Below are positions 42,990 to 55,600 of a stretch of 64,000 nucleotides of DNA, piece after piece (the first letter of the stretch is position 1; each line of letters begins with the position of its first letter). The translations under genes and the position numbers were made by a program. The notes under the pieces were generated by a model. That model was not told where the DNA came from and searched no databases. It saw only the letters and a program-made list of their open reading frames with translations. The stretch spans positions 3,691,884-3,755,883 of the forward strand of contig NC_081332.1 in the NCBI RefSeq assembly GCF_022539665.2, given 5' to 3'. Source of the DNA: Daphnia carinata. Its lineage: Eukaryota; Arthropoda; Branchiopoda; Diplostraca; Daphniidae.

Positions 42990-43630
42990 ATTACTTCTTC
43001 AATAACTTGGGTGATTTTTTTTCATCTTATCCTTATACAAAATTTATATGCTTTTAACTCCTTCCTTTCCAACTTATTCTGTGAAAAAATACACGACTTA
43101 ATTCATGATTGAATTTTTAGATTCAATATGTGTGCTTATTAAAGCAACGACGAAGGATGGCACCTGCGGCTCCAATTCAAGGTAGGGCCCAATTATCCTC
43201 TCACTTCTTATGCATGAGCACGTGTTTTGAGGGAAACGAACGAGTTCTTTTATCACCATCGAAATTTTTTGGCTTTGACAACAATAATCGACAGTCTCAG
43301 CGTAGGATTTTTTTTTAAAATTCCTTTCTCTTCCGATTTTTTGATTTGCAATTGCACAGTTTTGAATAAGGTTCTACTACCTTCAATTGCAAAAAAAAAG
43401 AGGAAGAAATGAAACTGCGTTTATGAAAAAGTGTACACTGTAATATGCGTCTTGAGTATTTTGCGGGCTGTTTTTTATTATTATTTACAATAATAACACG
43501 AATGGTTCAATCTCGGCGTCTTGGCGTAGTCTGGATGTGAATAGGCTCTGATTATATTTGTTTCCGGCGCAGGGTGAAGTGATGTATGAATCGGAATAGT
43601 AGAACAAACGTTTTTTCTTCAGATAGTTGT
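42990..43630. other. Convergent 3' region, brambleberry / GPCR
   Basis: 641 bp with both 3' UTRs. Nothing else is supportable. Confidence 0.5.
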
Positions 43631-44653
43631 CTAGGTAACATTTGCGTCATATAGACAACATTTACGCTTAACGGCTGAGGAAAACTCGTGGCTGCGCCAG
43701 ATGTACATGATTGGATTGTAAACGGTGTGAACGAGAACAAGCTCCCGAAAATATGGAATCATCCAAGTTACGGCCGTACAATCGTCGTAGACGTGACCGC
43801 AATAGAAGGCTCCTAACCATACAATAAATATCGGTGAAGAAATGATAGCCAGCGATGTGACACCTTGCGCTAATGTCCACGCGGCTTCTATTTCGAGTTT
43901 ACTAATTGCGTTGCTACCGACGTGGACGAAAAATTCTGGGGATTTTGTCGTTTCTTGTTCGGGGACATCCATTCGGTTTTGCATGCGATCTGCTTGTGAT
44001 AATGAGCCCATCGATTGACATCGGCCTTCCCTGTGTCGGAGGAAATACGTTTTTGTCTTCAAATAAATGACGATTTGAGCAATGAAGCAACTAGTAACGA
44101 GTACAGTTAATGTAAAGACAATGATTTTTCCGTGCGGCTCGTTTTGATTGCAACTGACGTTTTTCGGAATTCCGTACCAAAAATACGGTGTTTTAAAGAG
44201 GATGGAAAGAAGGACGACTCCCGTTAACTGCCCAGCGATGATGAGTTTGACGGACACTTTGTTTTTGTGCCAAAGAGGGTAGGTGATGGCGACGAAACGA
44301 TCAATCAAGCCCAGCAGTAGATTTAAGAGCAAACTTGCGTAGGGGATGCCAACGAGAAGAAAAAATATCCAGCAGGCCGTTTTGCTTTCGGGCATCAGGT
44401 AGAAGACGATGAGTTCGTTGACGCTCACCGATTGGGCAAACAAATTGGAAAAGGTTACACCTAACCAAGAGATGTGACGAGGCTTGTGCAATCGCCGTTG
44501 CACGATAATAACAACGGCGATCAACAGGTTGAGTGGTGCACCGACCGAAACACAAGTGATGATGGCCAGCGGCAGCAAGGCAAAGACGGTAACCGGTTCC
44601 GTCTTGTTCGTTCCATCGAACACGATTTCGCTGGAAAGTGGGATGGAAGACAT
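43631..44653 (-). CDS. Intronless rhodopsin-class (class A) orphan GPCR
   Basis: A single 340-codon ORF with seven hydrophobic segments. The N-terminus has an N-glycosylation sequon (Asn16, NKT). TM1 carries APLNLLIAVVIIV. TM3 starts after the conserved Cys (KTACWIF) and ends in IDRFVAITYPLW, a DRF variant of the DRY motif. A second Cys in ECL2 (VSCNQN) could form the usual disulfide. TM6 has the conserved proline (IISSPIFIVW), and TM7 has NPIMY (the NPxxY motif), followed by a basic helix 8 (RSHEFSSAVKRKC). TM2 shows no obvious Asp at the sodium site, and TM4 has no obvious conserved Trp, so it is divergent. I cannot assign a ligand. It lies in a plasma-membrane receptor family that expands by lineage in arthropods. 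Lack of introns contrasts with its intron-rich neighbours and could mean a retroposed origin. Confidence 0.85.
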   Translation of the reverse strand: MSSIPLSSEIVFDGTNKTEPVTVFALLPLAIITCVSVGAPLNLLIAVVIIVQRRLHKPRHISWLGVTFSNLFAQSVSVNELIVFYLMPESKTACWIFFLLVGIPYASLLLNLLLGLIDRFVAITYPLWHKNKVSVKLIIAGQLTGVVLLSILFKTPYFWYGIPKNVSCNQNEPHGKIIVFTLTVLVTSCFIAQIVIYLKTKTYFLRHREGRCQSMGSLSQADRMQNRMDVPEQETTKSPEFFVHVGSNAISKLEIEAAWTLAQGVTSLAIISSPIFIVWLGAFYCGHVYDDCTAVTWMIPYFRELVLVHTVYNPIMYIWRSHEFSSAVKRKCCLYDANVT

Positions 44654-45567
44654 GCTCGTTTCGATTTACATTGATAAATGGCCGTTCATCACTGAATTGT
44701 TGACTTAATATGTATATTTTCCGTGGAAAGGATATGTGGAGTACTCGGGCGCTTGCGCACACCGCAACAATTTGTCTTCATTTTGAACGATCATTCCTCT
44801 TTTGAATATTTTATCTCTTTTGTGCTCACGCATTGCTTTTGCCCTTCAATGTACTCAGAACTTCGTAAAGATGTATTCTCAAAATTAAACAATTAATTTC
44901 CAGTCTTTATGTCGGCTTACCGCGGTCGCTAATCCTATTCGCAATAGGAAAGTTTGAATAGAATTAAAATGCATTTTCGGCATGCTTCTAAAGAAGTCAT
45001 CATGTAATTTCAGCGGATCAGTAATTTGTATCCCCTTCCACTGGAGATAGGGAATCGTGTATTGTCATGGCAACAAATCCCACCAACAAACAATTTGAGT
45101 AAAAAACGATACAGACAAATGGAGGCATACCCGATTCTTTTCTTATTGAATCCCGTCGTCTTAATCAGTAAATGGAGGAATTCTTTTGAAATAATACGCT
45201 GGCCATTTATGCAGTTTGTGGTAACCACGACAAGCTGAATGAAATGGGTCAGTACTCTGTTTGTTCTAATGGGTTCAAAAGAACCGCATTCATTTTTAAA
45301 AACGGACCTATAATAGGCTACTTTGATTTGAGGAATCCATTAGAAAAGAGAAAAACGTATCAACGATTTCCCTCGACATCTGGCAAAACGTTGCAACGTA
45401 CATCATATTCCCACCACAATTTTTTTTAAAACTACAATGTAAAAAATCCATTTCACTATCCCATGATAGATTGAAAGCACCACACGACCAACCAGGAAAA
45501 AAAAGGAGCAAAAAAGATGCCGAATTTTTAAAAAACAAATACAGCAATTTTAAATGATATTAGCCGT
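44654..45567. other. Region between the GPCR 5' end and the chitinase 3' end
   Basis: 914 bp holding the GPCR promoter side and chitinase 3' UTR. No coding content is supportable. Confidence 0.5.
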
Positions 45568-48500
45568 TTAAGCCGCCGACCCGCATTTCGTGTTGAAAGA
45601 CCAATCACAGTGGCTCTGAAATTAAAAAAAAAAATTAATAATAATATGAATTGTTTGAGATTTGTTTTTAAAATTTCGGAATTTTTGTTGTTATTGTTGT
45701 ACTTACTCGATTCCAGTACAACCCTCCGGGGCACCTGGCTTCGGCCCATTGTCCATTCACGCACTGATAATAGCTAGTACAAGCGGATTCATGCGGCCGG
45801 AAGGATCCGCTCGTGCAGCTAGTTCCTTTACCCGAAATGGGAGCCCAAATACTTACACTTTCCGAACTGTCGTTGTTGTCATTACCGCCATCTACTTGAT
45901 GTTTTTTAAAGAAACGAAAATGTTTCATTGGTGGAAAAATTGTTTTGCATTTTTTTTGTTTTTTTTGTCAACTCACATTTCATTGGTGAATTGGCGCACG
46001 TTTCTCCCGATGCTGGGTAATTGCGTAGTACGCGGTTGATAGTCTTGAGCAGTGGGTATGTTTCGCATCCGCACCGGTTGCGGAAATCGTCCAAGTCTAG
46101 CGCCCAGATCATAGCGCCGCCGAGTTTCATTGTGCGAACGAGATCGGATTTTCTACGGACAATGTCCACGTCGTCGAAAGAAACCCATTGATCCCCGCGG
46201 TAGGCATATGGCCCCATGGCTCCTTCTTCATCTTGTACAACTGTCCATCCGCTTCCTTTGACTTGTTTGCAAATCTGTTTGATCCATTGAAATGAGAAAT
46301 TGACGTTTTAAACTTAAGAAATGAATGAAACGAATTTAAACCTCGTAATAGGCAAGGAATCCAGCTTGACGCGTAAATTCTCCTTGCTGGCCGGTTCCTT
46401 TAGCCGGAGCGTTAAGTCCGTTGACGCTGGGATTTTGCAGTGTGAATGACTGGCCGTAGAGCGGAACCCCGAGAATGAGTTTAGCCGGATCAGCTCCAAG
46501 TTGAATCCAGTAATTGAGCGTGTAGTTCGTGTTGAAGTAAGCAACATCAGCTTCCGAGTGGAGACTGAAAGGGGCGACGTGTCCAGTCTTTTTGTCCCAG
46601 TGTCCGTGATAGTCGTACGTCATGACGCCGATCCAGTCGAAATCTCGTGAAAGTGATGGCACGTCGTAGCCAGCATCGATAACGGCCTTGGACGGCGAGA
46701 CGGCTGCTGACAATAGCCAACCTCGCGGAGTGAATGCGGCTCTCAATTCGCTTACCAAAGATGCGAAAGCCGGTTTGTCCGATGCGGGACCAGCATTGCA
46801 ATCCACCTGCGTATTTTTTTTTTTAAAGATTACGTTATCTCACGTAAATTCATTTTGTTTCCGATTGCTTTATACCTGCCAACATTTCGGATACTCCCAG
46901 TCGAGATCGAGTCCGTCAAATCCGTACTTTTCAATAAAGATAATGGCGTTATCGATGAAACGCTTCCTGGCTGCTGGATCGTTGACCATGCGGCTGTACT
47001 TGTTGCCCAGCGAATCATTCCAACCACCGAGAGCGATGAGAACCTTAATGCCGGAGCTCTTGAGGGCTACTACTTTAGCGTAAAGTTTCGGTCCGTATTC
47101 GTCAGTGTCTGACCATGAGTCGAATACGCGCATGGTCAATTGGGTGGGGTCTAACGTGGCAAAGCCGTAAAGGATGTGAGTGCACAGGTCGACATCGATG
47201 TCAGCTGGGGAGTATTTGGCTTCACCGGGGCGATACCAAGACCAGTTGGTATAATAGCAGATCACCTTGTATTCACCTGGCATTTGAAAATATGTCGTTC
47301 AGAACTTTTTATAAAATCTTTTTTTTTGCATATTGTACCTGGTTTGGATGGTTTTGTAGGCCCTGCTGGTCTGGTCGTAGTTGTAGGTCTTGTTGGCCTC
47401 GTTGTTTCTGTTGGTCTTGATGGCCTCGTTGTTGTTGATGGCCTCGTCGGTCTACCTGTTGTGGCTACTAATGAGGGCGTCGTTTGGGATCCACCCGGGA
47501 CAACTGGAGATTCTTTTTTTTCAAACAAATATTTGATTGAATTAAGCGTGAAATGTTGTGGCAAGGAATTGAGGTCTTACGGCCGTTGAATGGGCAGTTT
47601 GCGTTGGCTGGCCAGTCGCACACTTTTATTTGTTGATTCCAATGCAGTCCAGGTTGGCAACCTTGTTCGATTAGCTGTCCGTTGACGCACCATTGATAGG
47701 CAGAACAATCGGGCCCCCTTTGACTGTATTGTCCTTCTTGACATTGTTCAATAACCGGTTCGATGGCTGGTGGAGGTGGTGGCCGTGTCGTAGGTCTGGG
47801 TGTAGGTCTGGATGCTTCCGTAAAGCTGATCGTCGGTACAAAGGGGGTAGTAGAACGTGTGGGGGCTGAAGTGGGTGGCAAGGTAACTGTAAAAAATCAT
47901 AGCGTCAGATGAAACTGTTGATTTGATTTTGATATTTTTTTTTTTTAACGTACTTTGATCGTCTGATTGGCAATTGACTCTTTCGGGCCAATCGCAAAGC
48001 GTTTCGTCGTTGTTCCAGTACAGCCCGGGTGAGCATTTGTTCTTCTTCAAAACGCCCATGACGCATCTAGCAAAAGAAGTGCAATCGCCCGGCACAGGGT
48101 AATATTGGCCGTTGATGCAATTTGTTTGAGTCGGTGGCTCAGTCGGTGGTTGGGTTGGGGGTCGTGTTGGAGGTCGTGTCGGTGGTCGTGTCGGTGGTCG
48201 TGTCGGTGGTTGGGTTGGCGGGCGAGTAGGTGGACGAGTAGATGGTCGGGTTGGCGGCGGGGTTGGTGGACGGGTTGGCGGCGGGGTTGGTGGACGGGTT
48301 GGCGGGCGGGTTGGCGGTTGAGTTGTTGGGCGAGTAGGTGGCCGAGTTGACGGTGTAGTTGGAACTGAAAATTCCACAAAAGACGAGTTTCATTTTACTT
48401 TTTAAATAGCCGGGCACAAATGTTGTAATATTCAAATTTTTACTCATTGGGAATGTGGATGGAGTGGTAGGCCTTGTACTCATGCCCGAATCGAAACCAG

Positions 48501-51500
48501 TTGTGATGGCCAGCGGGGGTGGGGTGACTGGTGGTGGTGGACGTTGGCAGTTGATTCCAGGTGTTGGCTGTGGATCCGTGCGGATGCCAAGGGCTCTTGC
48601 GATAGCTTTTGTCAAAGGGAAAGCTTCTGTGCAGCACGTATTTTTGAAATCGTCCATGTCAATGGAGAAGACCATCGCACCGCCAAAGCCCTCTCTTTTG
48701 ATGTAGTTAGCTTTACGACGGACCGAATCGACGTTATCGTAACCAACCCATTGATTACCCCTGAAGGCGAACGGGGAATCGTTGCTCACCTCGGTCCAAA
48801 CACCTTGACGCACTGTTAATCAATTAATCAATGGCCATTTTTATCATTGGCAAAGAATTATACGGGAAGGTTGGCACTTTGACTTACCTTGATGACAGAT
48901 TTCGTAATAAGCCAACATGCCCGCTTGTTGGGTGTAAGGGCCAGGGAATCCAGCTCCTTTGGCCTTGACACCGATGGCCGCTTGATCCCTTGTTGTAGCC
49001 GGAACGGCTAACGTGAAACTCTGGCCGTAGAAAGGAATACCAACGATAAGTTTAGCCGTCGGTATGCCCTGTCTACTCCAGTAGTTCATGCTAGCTTCGA
49101 CACTGTCTGAATCGCCGCTCCCTTGAAGTGGAGCTGTGTGTCCCGTCATGCCCTCCCAGCTGCCGTGAAAATCGAACGTTGGCACCGTGATGAAATCGGC
49201 GTATCGTCCGAGTGCGGCTCCGTCGAAAGCCGTCACAGCGACGTTCTTGTAACCGGCCACGTTAACGCCCAGCAAAAGATCGTTTCTGCTAAATTCACGG
49301 CTCAATTCTTGTATTAAAATGGGGTAGTTTGTTCGGTCGAACGCGGGTCCTTTGGAACAATCAGCTTGCCAGCAAACCGGGTACTGCCAGTCGAGGTGCA
49401 AACCGTCGAATCCGTACGTTTTGAGGAAAGCCACTGCGTGAACGGCAAACAAGGAACGCGCCCTGGCGTCGGATACGAGCCGACTGTAAGCGTCGTCCCG
49501 CGATTCCGTCCATCCGCCCATTACCAACATGATTTTCATACTAGGATTCATTTGTTTCAGCGAAATAATCCTGGCGTACATTCCTGCGTGAAACATTTTT
49601 CAGAATTTTTTATTTCAATTGGGTATTTTAAAAGCATTTTTTTTTTCTAAATTTACTGTTGCTGATGTCCGTCCAGATGTCATTGCTCTTGATGAGCAAA
49701 GTTTTCGGATCTAGCCCCGCGTAGGCGTACAAAACGTGAGTGCAGCTGGATGACAACACGTTCTCTGGAACGAATTCGGCATCACCGCGTCTCAGCCATG
49801 CCCAGCTGCTGTAGTAGCAGACGACCTTATAGTCATTATTCTTTTGCAATCGCCGTTCTGCTATTTTTATTTATTTTTTTTTTTTTAAGAAAACAGGTTA
49901 ATTGAAGGGATTTCTAAGAATTAAATCGTAATGGGCTTTACCGCTTGTTCTGGAATTCTTTGAATTGCACTGGACGTTCTCCGGCCAGTCGCATACAAAG
50001 ATGCTTGGGTTGAACAGTAAACCAGCTGGGCAGTTGAAGAAATAAGCGTTCGGTCCAACGCAACGGTAGAACTGACTGCAATCCCCGGGATGGGGGAAAA
50101 AGCTGTCCCCTTTTATCAGACAGTTTGGATCGAATCCGTTTGAAGGAGCAGCTGTCGTTGGTGCGGGAGGAATGATTGGGATGGGCTGTAGCGGAGCAAA
50201 AGTAGACAGTTCAACTGGACCGGATGTCGTAGGCCGCGATGTCGTCGTCGGACGAGGCGGGGCCGTTGTTGTGGGTCGAGGTGTAACAGCTGTCGGTGTT
50301 TGTCCATTTCGACCTAATCCATCGTTGATTGCGCCTAACAAAGGCCTTTGAGGTCCACAATCTCCTTTGATGTCGTCCAGTCCCACTGCCCAGATCATTG
50401 CCCCTCCCAGTCCGGTCCGTCTGATGTAATCCATTTTCGCTGCGACCGACTCCACCGTGTCGTAACCAATCCATTGATCTCCTTTGACGATGTACGGACT
50501 TCCAGCCGGATCTTGCAATTCTTGCCATCCGCCATCTTGCAGCCATCTGCAAATTTCGAAGTAGGCAACGAAACCGGCCTCCTTGGTGTAGGGACCGACC
50601 ATTCCAGCACCGGCGATCGGTGCCCGGGGTTGCGAATTGCTCGGATTGGCCAGTCGGAAATTGCGTCCGTAAAACGGAATTCCGAAAATGATTTTTGAAG
50701 CCGGGGCTCCTTTAGAGATCCAGTAAGACAAAGCGCCGTCAGAGTGCAGGTTTTGCGTAGCGCCCGTATCGAACGGACGCCTCGATAGCGGGGCGTGGTG
50801 ATCGGCGTAATTGTCCCACGTGCCGTGAAGATCGTACGTCATGACGTTAATGAAATCCAACGATTTGGCAAGTCGCGGCACATCGTAGCCTTCATTGATC
50901 CGGAAGGTAGCTGCTGGAACAGCCGCCGTCAAGAGCCAATTGCGTGGCTGGAAGACGGCGGACATTTCCTCCACCAACAAAGCGAAATTCTCTTTGTCAG
51001 CCCATCTACCGTCGCGATCCGTTGCACCTTTTGATTTTCAAGTATGAACAATTAAAGAGTGCGGTGTCTAATTGAATTGCATCCCGCCCCTGGGTTAAAT
51101 TCGCGCCGGTCTACTTTTCAGTGGGAATTTTGGAACAAACGTTGAAAGGGATAATCATCAAGAAGATGCTCTCTGTTTTCGTACTTTGATCTTTTGCATC
51201 TTTCGTTTCTTAACGAGCTTTTGATCTGCTGACGTTCGAGCCCTATTTTTTTTTTTTTTTTTCAAAAATCGTTTCCCTCCCTTCATTTATCACAAAATCC
51301 AATGGAATTGAATTAAAAAGTTTGCGTACCTGGATACTCCCAGTCGAGATCGAATCCGTCAAATTTCCACTTTTCCATAAAGACGACGACGGAATCGATG
51401 AACTTTGACCGGCTGGCTTTGCTGGAGACCATCTGCGAGTACTGTTTACCTCCTTCGGACCAGCCGCCGATGGCAATCATGACTTGTAGGTCAGGGTTGA

Positions 51501-52503
51501 TGTTCTTGAGGGCCAGCGCCGCTCTAAAACCGCCTGCGTCATTGAAAATTCAAATTTCATTCACACAACGTGTTTTTCTTTGTTTTAAATGGGAGGTGGG
51601 AGGGTGGGGGGGGGGTGATTACCCCTGATGACTTCGTAGTCTGGATCGAGGATAGTGACGGTCAGCGATGTCTTGTCAAGTCCGACGAACGAATAGATGA
51701 CGTGAGTGCATCCGAATGGATCCACATCGGCCGGGCTGGTCGTCATCGGCTCTTCACGATAGATGGCCCATGATTCGTAGTAGCACACGACCTTGTAATC
51801 CTCTCCTGCACATCATTAAATACGTCGTCATATCGATTTCAGATCACACGTATAGAAAATTTTAAAAACACGTTCCCATTTTCACGTAAAAGGGCATCGG
51901 AATAAATTAACAGCACGAAAGAACAAAAAAAAAACTCAAAAGATGTTCAACTCGTCTCTGAAAGGCGTGTCTGATATTTGTCTGCGACCTATAACTCTTT
52001 CTCATCTTCGTAAAGGCCCGAAACGATCGAGTCCTAACGGGGATCTTACCATTTCTAGTGTCTGATAACGGATCGATTGGCACCGGATCGACGGGTCGCT
52101 CCAATTCGTCGACGACGGGCGCTTCATTTTGATACGAATGACCGTTGAATCCTTTGTAACTCTCCGGATAAGACTGTTGCTCTTCCACGTAAATCGTGTT
52201 GTCCCGAATTCGGTTGCGTTCATCATGGGCCGGCTGGTCGTGCTGGCTCGTGTCTTTGGTTTGGCTGAGGATTTCGAGCTCCATGAACCGTCCGCGGGTG
52301 TACTGCGATTGCTGTCGGCGGATGTCGTCGGAATTTGGCCGATGCTCGATAGCACCCCGGTTAAATCCGACGACCGGTTCCACGGCTACTAGCGTCCGTT
52401 CATTAGCATAGTCTCGCTCGACACCATCCATCAACTCTTCTCCACCGGCTTGCGCGCCGATGAGAAACGTCACAACCAACGCGAGGCACCACCGCAGTTT
52501 CAT
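45568..52503 (-). CDS. Cht10: Multidomain chitinase, Cht10-like (three GH18, four CBM14)
   Basis: Fifteen exons in phase: 52050-52503, 51623-51805, 51330-51533, 49942-51027, 49657-49860, 48888-49583, 48444-48812, 47954-48364, 47581-47886, 47339-47512, 46876-47276, 46342-46806, 45977-46274, 45707-45894 and 45568-45615, giving 1828 residues. A signal peptide ([20 protein letters not shown]) precedes an acidic lead segment. GH18-1 (from about residue 152) has the intact catalytic motif [13 protein letters not shown]18-2 (from about 650) has [11 protein letters not shown], lacking the catalytic Glu and an Asp. GH18-3 (from about 1363) has [11 protein letters not shown], intact. CBM14 modules follow GH18-1 (one), GH18-2 (two) and GH18-3 (one), each with the six-cysteine pattern and CDWP-type end. 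Thr/Pro mucin-like linkers join them. The secreted enzyme would cleave chitin in cuticle or peritrophic matrix. Insect group II chitinases (Cht10) have this architecture and are needed for moulting. Confidence 0.93.
48140..48355 (-). repeat. Imperfect tandem repeats encoding a Thr-Arg-Pro-Pro mucin-like linker
   Basis: A 12-base unit coding for [12 protein letters not shown] recurs about 18 times in chitinase exon 8, between GH18-2 and the second CBM14. It is predicted to be O-glycosylated and extended. The tandem structure predicts length polymorphism. Confidence 0.8.
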
Positions 52504-52622
52504 TGTTCCGTCTCAACGTTGTTCTCTGTGTGTGGGCGGATTAAGCAGAAAATCTAAAAACAAAAGAGACAGAAAAACAATTTTTTCCCTAATCCCTTTC
52601 GATCAAAGTCAAACGTGCACAT

Positions 52623-52630
52623 TATTTATA
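52623..52630 (-). promoter_or_regulatory. Candidate TATA box of the chitinase gene
   Basis: The minus strand reads TATAAATA here, about 120 bp upstream of the chitinase ATG. Transcription would start near 52600, leaving a 5' UTR of about 95 bases. No initiator motif is clear. Confidence 0.35.
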
Positions 52631-55600
52631 ACGAAGGCAATGTTTAATAATTTGTTTGGCTTCATTATTGGGAATGCCGTCCAATTTTTGTTTGTGTTTG
52701 CATGGGGGGTGGCAGACCTACCGCGGCGGCTTATATTTAGCTTCTTATTTATTATGAAATCCCCCGTTGCCTTCTGGCGTATGCGATAATGTGTGTTGAC
52801 TTGCTAATGAGGACGTGGCCCACGCGCTCATCCGTCATCATCACTTTTCAAAACTTCCGACAAATGAACTCAAAATCGGCGGAGAAAAAGGCACAACGAC
52901 TCGTACCGTGATGAGTATTAGAATAAGCGTGTCGTGAAAGGTAGCTGCAGGGCATCTGTTCGATGGTCAAACGCATCTCATTGAAAACTCCCTGAAAAAA
53001 AGAAAGGCTCCACGCAATCGCGTAGTTGATGGCTTCCGATCTCAAAGACGTACTATCAAGAGGTCAACGTCTCGCCATGCAAATTCTTTTGGCTAAAGGA
53101 ATAGGGAATTTGAAAGAAAAAAGAAACCTGATTTATTTACTCTAGTCTCTTACGTCCAAATGAGATATCTGTAAATTCTATAGTCTTTGCTGGCCAACGT
53201 GTTCCCTTGTATGGTTTGATTTCGTGTGAAAATTGAAAAACAAAATGACACGAATTTTATTTGAAAAACGTCGCATCCGTCTGAAAATGTAGGGGAGGGG
53301 GGTATATCGTGATAGGCAGTTGAGGTTTTATAGCGTATCATGAAAAATGACGAGCATGTCACTTCCGTACATTACGACATGTTCAAAATGAAATATGTGT
53401 TTCTCGTTATCAGTTTAAAAAACCCAAACGATTTTTGATAATATATGGTAGACGACCAAAATGAAGACGTTGGGAATTGTTTCCGAGAAAACGGGTTTTG
53501 CTCGTTTTTATTGAATTCAAATTCGAACTGCGAAGAATGTTAGCGGGAAAAAGAGGAGCGCACTCGTGAGTTCAAGGATGCCAAAATAAACACCATTTTT
53601 ATGTATCGCGGTAGAGTTGTTTAAGGATCATACTTTTTTTTTTGCGGCCAGCTGCAATATATTTTTTTTTTGCTTCAAAACTTCGTATGGGCTCTACGTG
53701 CAAAACCTGTTTCAGCTTCGGGCTTGGGCGTGGTGCTATATTCAAAAATAATTTTTTTTCTGCGTTCTTTTGCATTCGTTGTTTATCTTGAACTCTTCAA
53801 CTTGATACATCCTTCTTCCTTTGTTTTGTTTTGTATTTCTTTTTATATTCCTGAAGCCAAATGGAGATTGCAAAGTCGTCCAACACGTATGGTAATTACG
53901 TTCATTTTTTTTTTCTCGTGCAACTCTGGACGTGCGCCATTTTCGACCGCTGGCCATGCAGTCCTCCACTCCCTTTTTAAGACAGTTTGACGGGTTCGTT
54001 GGACGAAGAAGCATCACCAAAAAGCTTCTTCTATACAGAAATAAGACACCTGCAATTTTTCTTCTTCTTTCATTCGGTCGACTATTAAAATAAATCCATT
54101 TTCTTATCCCCACCTTACACGTCGGCTATTCAATCGGCATCCGATTGCAAAAGAAAAGAAAAAAATGTGCCCAATGTCAATGATATGCGCGTTCCTTCTT
54201 TTCTAACGTCCAACACACAAAATGTTTATGATTGTTATTAGACATGTGATAGGTGATGGGAAAATTGCACTTCAAGGACGACCTTGATCTTGAAAAAATG
54301 AAAAAAAAAAAAAAAAATAGTCTCAATGGGGACGGCCTTGTCGTCGTTTGCCAAGAGGAGGTAACGCGACCGCCCGGCGTGAGTCTAATTTGAAAAAGAA
54401 AAATGAAACGTCCCGTGAACGGCCGTGAGTTCCATTTATTTCGTCCCCCATCTATTTGCTGAAATTTCGTTTGCAAACCGGTGTCACATCCTCCTCTTTA
54501 TAGCGCATACCAAACCACTTTTTGTCCTTCCTTCTTCCTATCGCACTCCCTTTTTCTTTTTCAAACAGGTGGGAAAATGTGTGAAACATTCCCGATAAGA
54601 TTTCTGTTTTGCGATTCTACTAGAAAGATAAGAGTGGGGAGGTCTAAACAAACGCGAAAGGTTTGGCCGATGCAATGCTAATCTGTCAACACCTGAGATT
54701 TGTTGTCACCTGTCGGATGCACTTGAAGGGAAAAAGAGGGGGTAGGCTTATTATTTTGTTTACCTACGTCCAAATATTGCCACCCTTTCGTTTTCTTCCC
54801 ACAGTTTTAGTTCCAAAAAACACTGGACGAACGGGGTCGTCCTTTGTTTGCGCTCTACCGGACACCTATTTCATACATTTTTCTTATTATCCTTTCCCTT
54901 TTTTTTTTCATTTTACTTGTTGTTTACCTGGGCCAGCTTAAAAGAAGTCAGCGGCTTCTTTAATTTGTTTACTCAATTCTTGCTTCTTAAACAAGGAAGG
55001 GGGTGCGCTTTTTTACGTGTTATCTTTCCGCTTGCCAGGACTTCACTCAACAATAACAACTAAAGAAGCTAAAGGGGGGTCTCGTTGGGAAGCAACAGCG
55101 TGAAGGGGAATTTTTTAAAGGAAAGTTTTTATTCCTCCATCGATTCTCGAATTTCGTTGGTTTTTTTTTTGAAAGATAAACTAAGAAAAAAAAAACTCAA
55201 CAAAGCAAAACAATTGAATAAAATGACATTTGATGCTTCAAAACGAGTCCCACGCCCAAAAGAGCTGTGATGGGTCCTAATGTGTCAACGGTCATTTTTC
55301 GATTCCCCTTTTCCACCCCCTTCGCTGTGTGGCATAATCGGTACGCTAGAGAAGATACCCTCACTATCGTCTACCTGAAAGGTGAAGGGGGGGGGGGGAC
55401 GAGTAACGTCGTGTGGGGGGGAGGGGTTAAAAAAAAAAGAAGAAGAAGACTGTACACTTTAAAAAAAAATCTTGTCAGAAATAACAAGTTGGAGAAGTGA
55501 TCGGCAAAGGTTTTTTGACTTGTCACAATGGAATGGACAACGGCAGGAAGACCCCTCTCTTCCGGAGGGGTTACTTATGCCGACAAGGGTGGTAATACAT

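Noticed and set aside
48105-48350. Plus-strand frame rich in Trp/Arg/Ser repeats
   Set aside because: It is the antisense shadow of the Thr/Pro-rich chitinase linker repeats.
48140-48355. Regular repeats that could suggest a CRISPR-like array
   Set aside because: The units are contiguous 12-base codon repeats with no unique spacers, in frame inside a coding exon, in a eukaryote.
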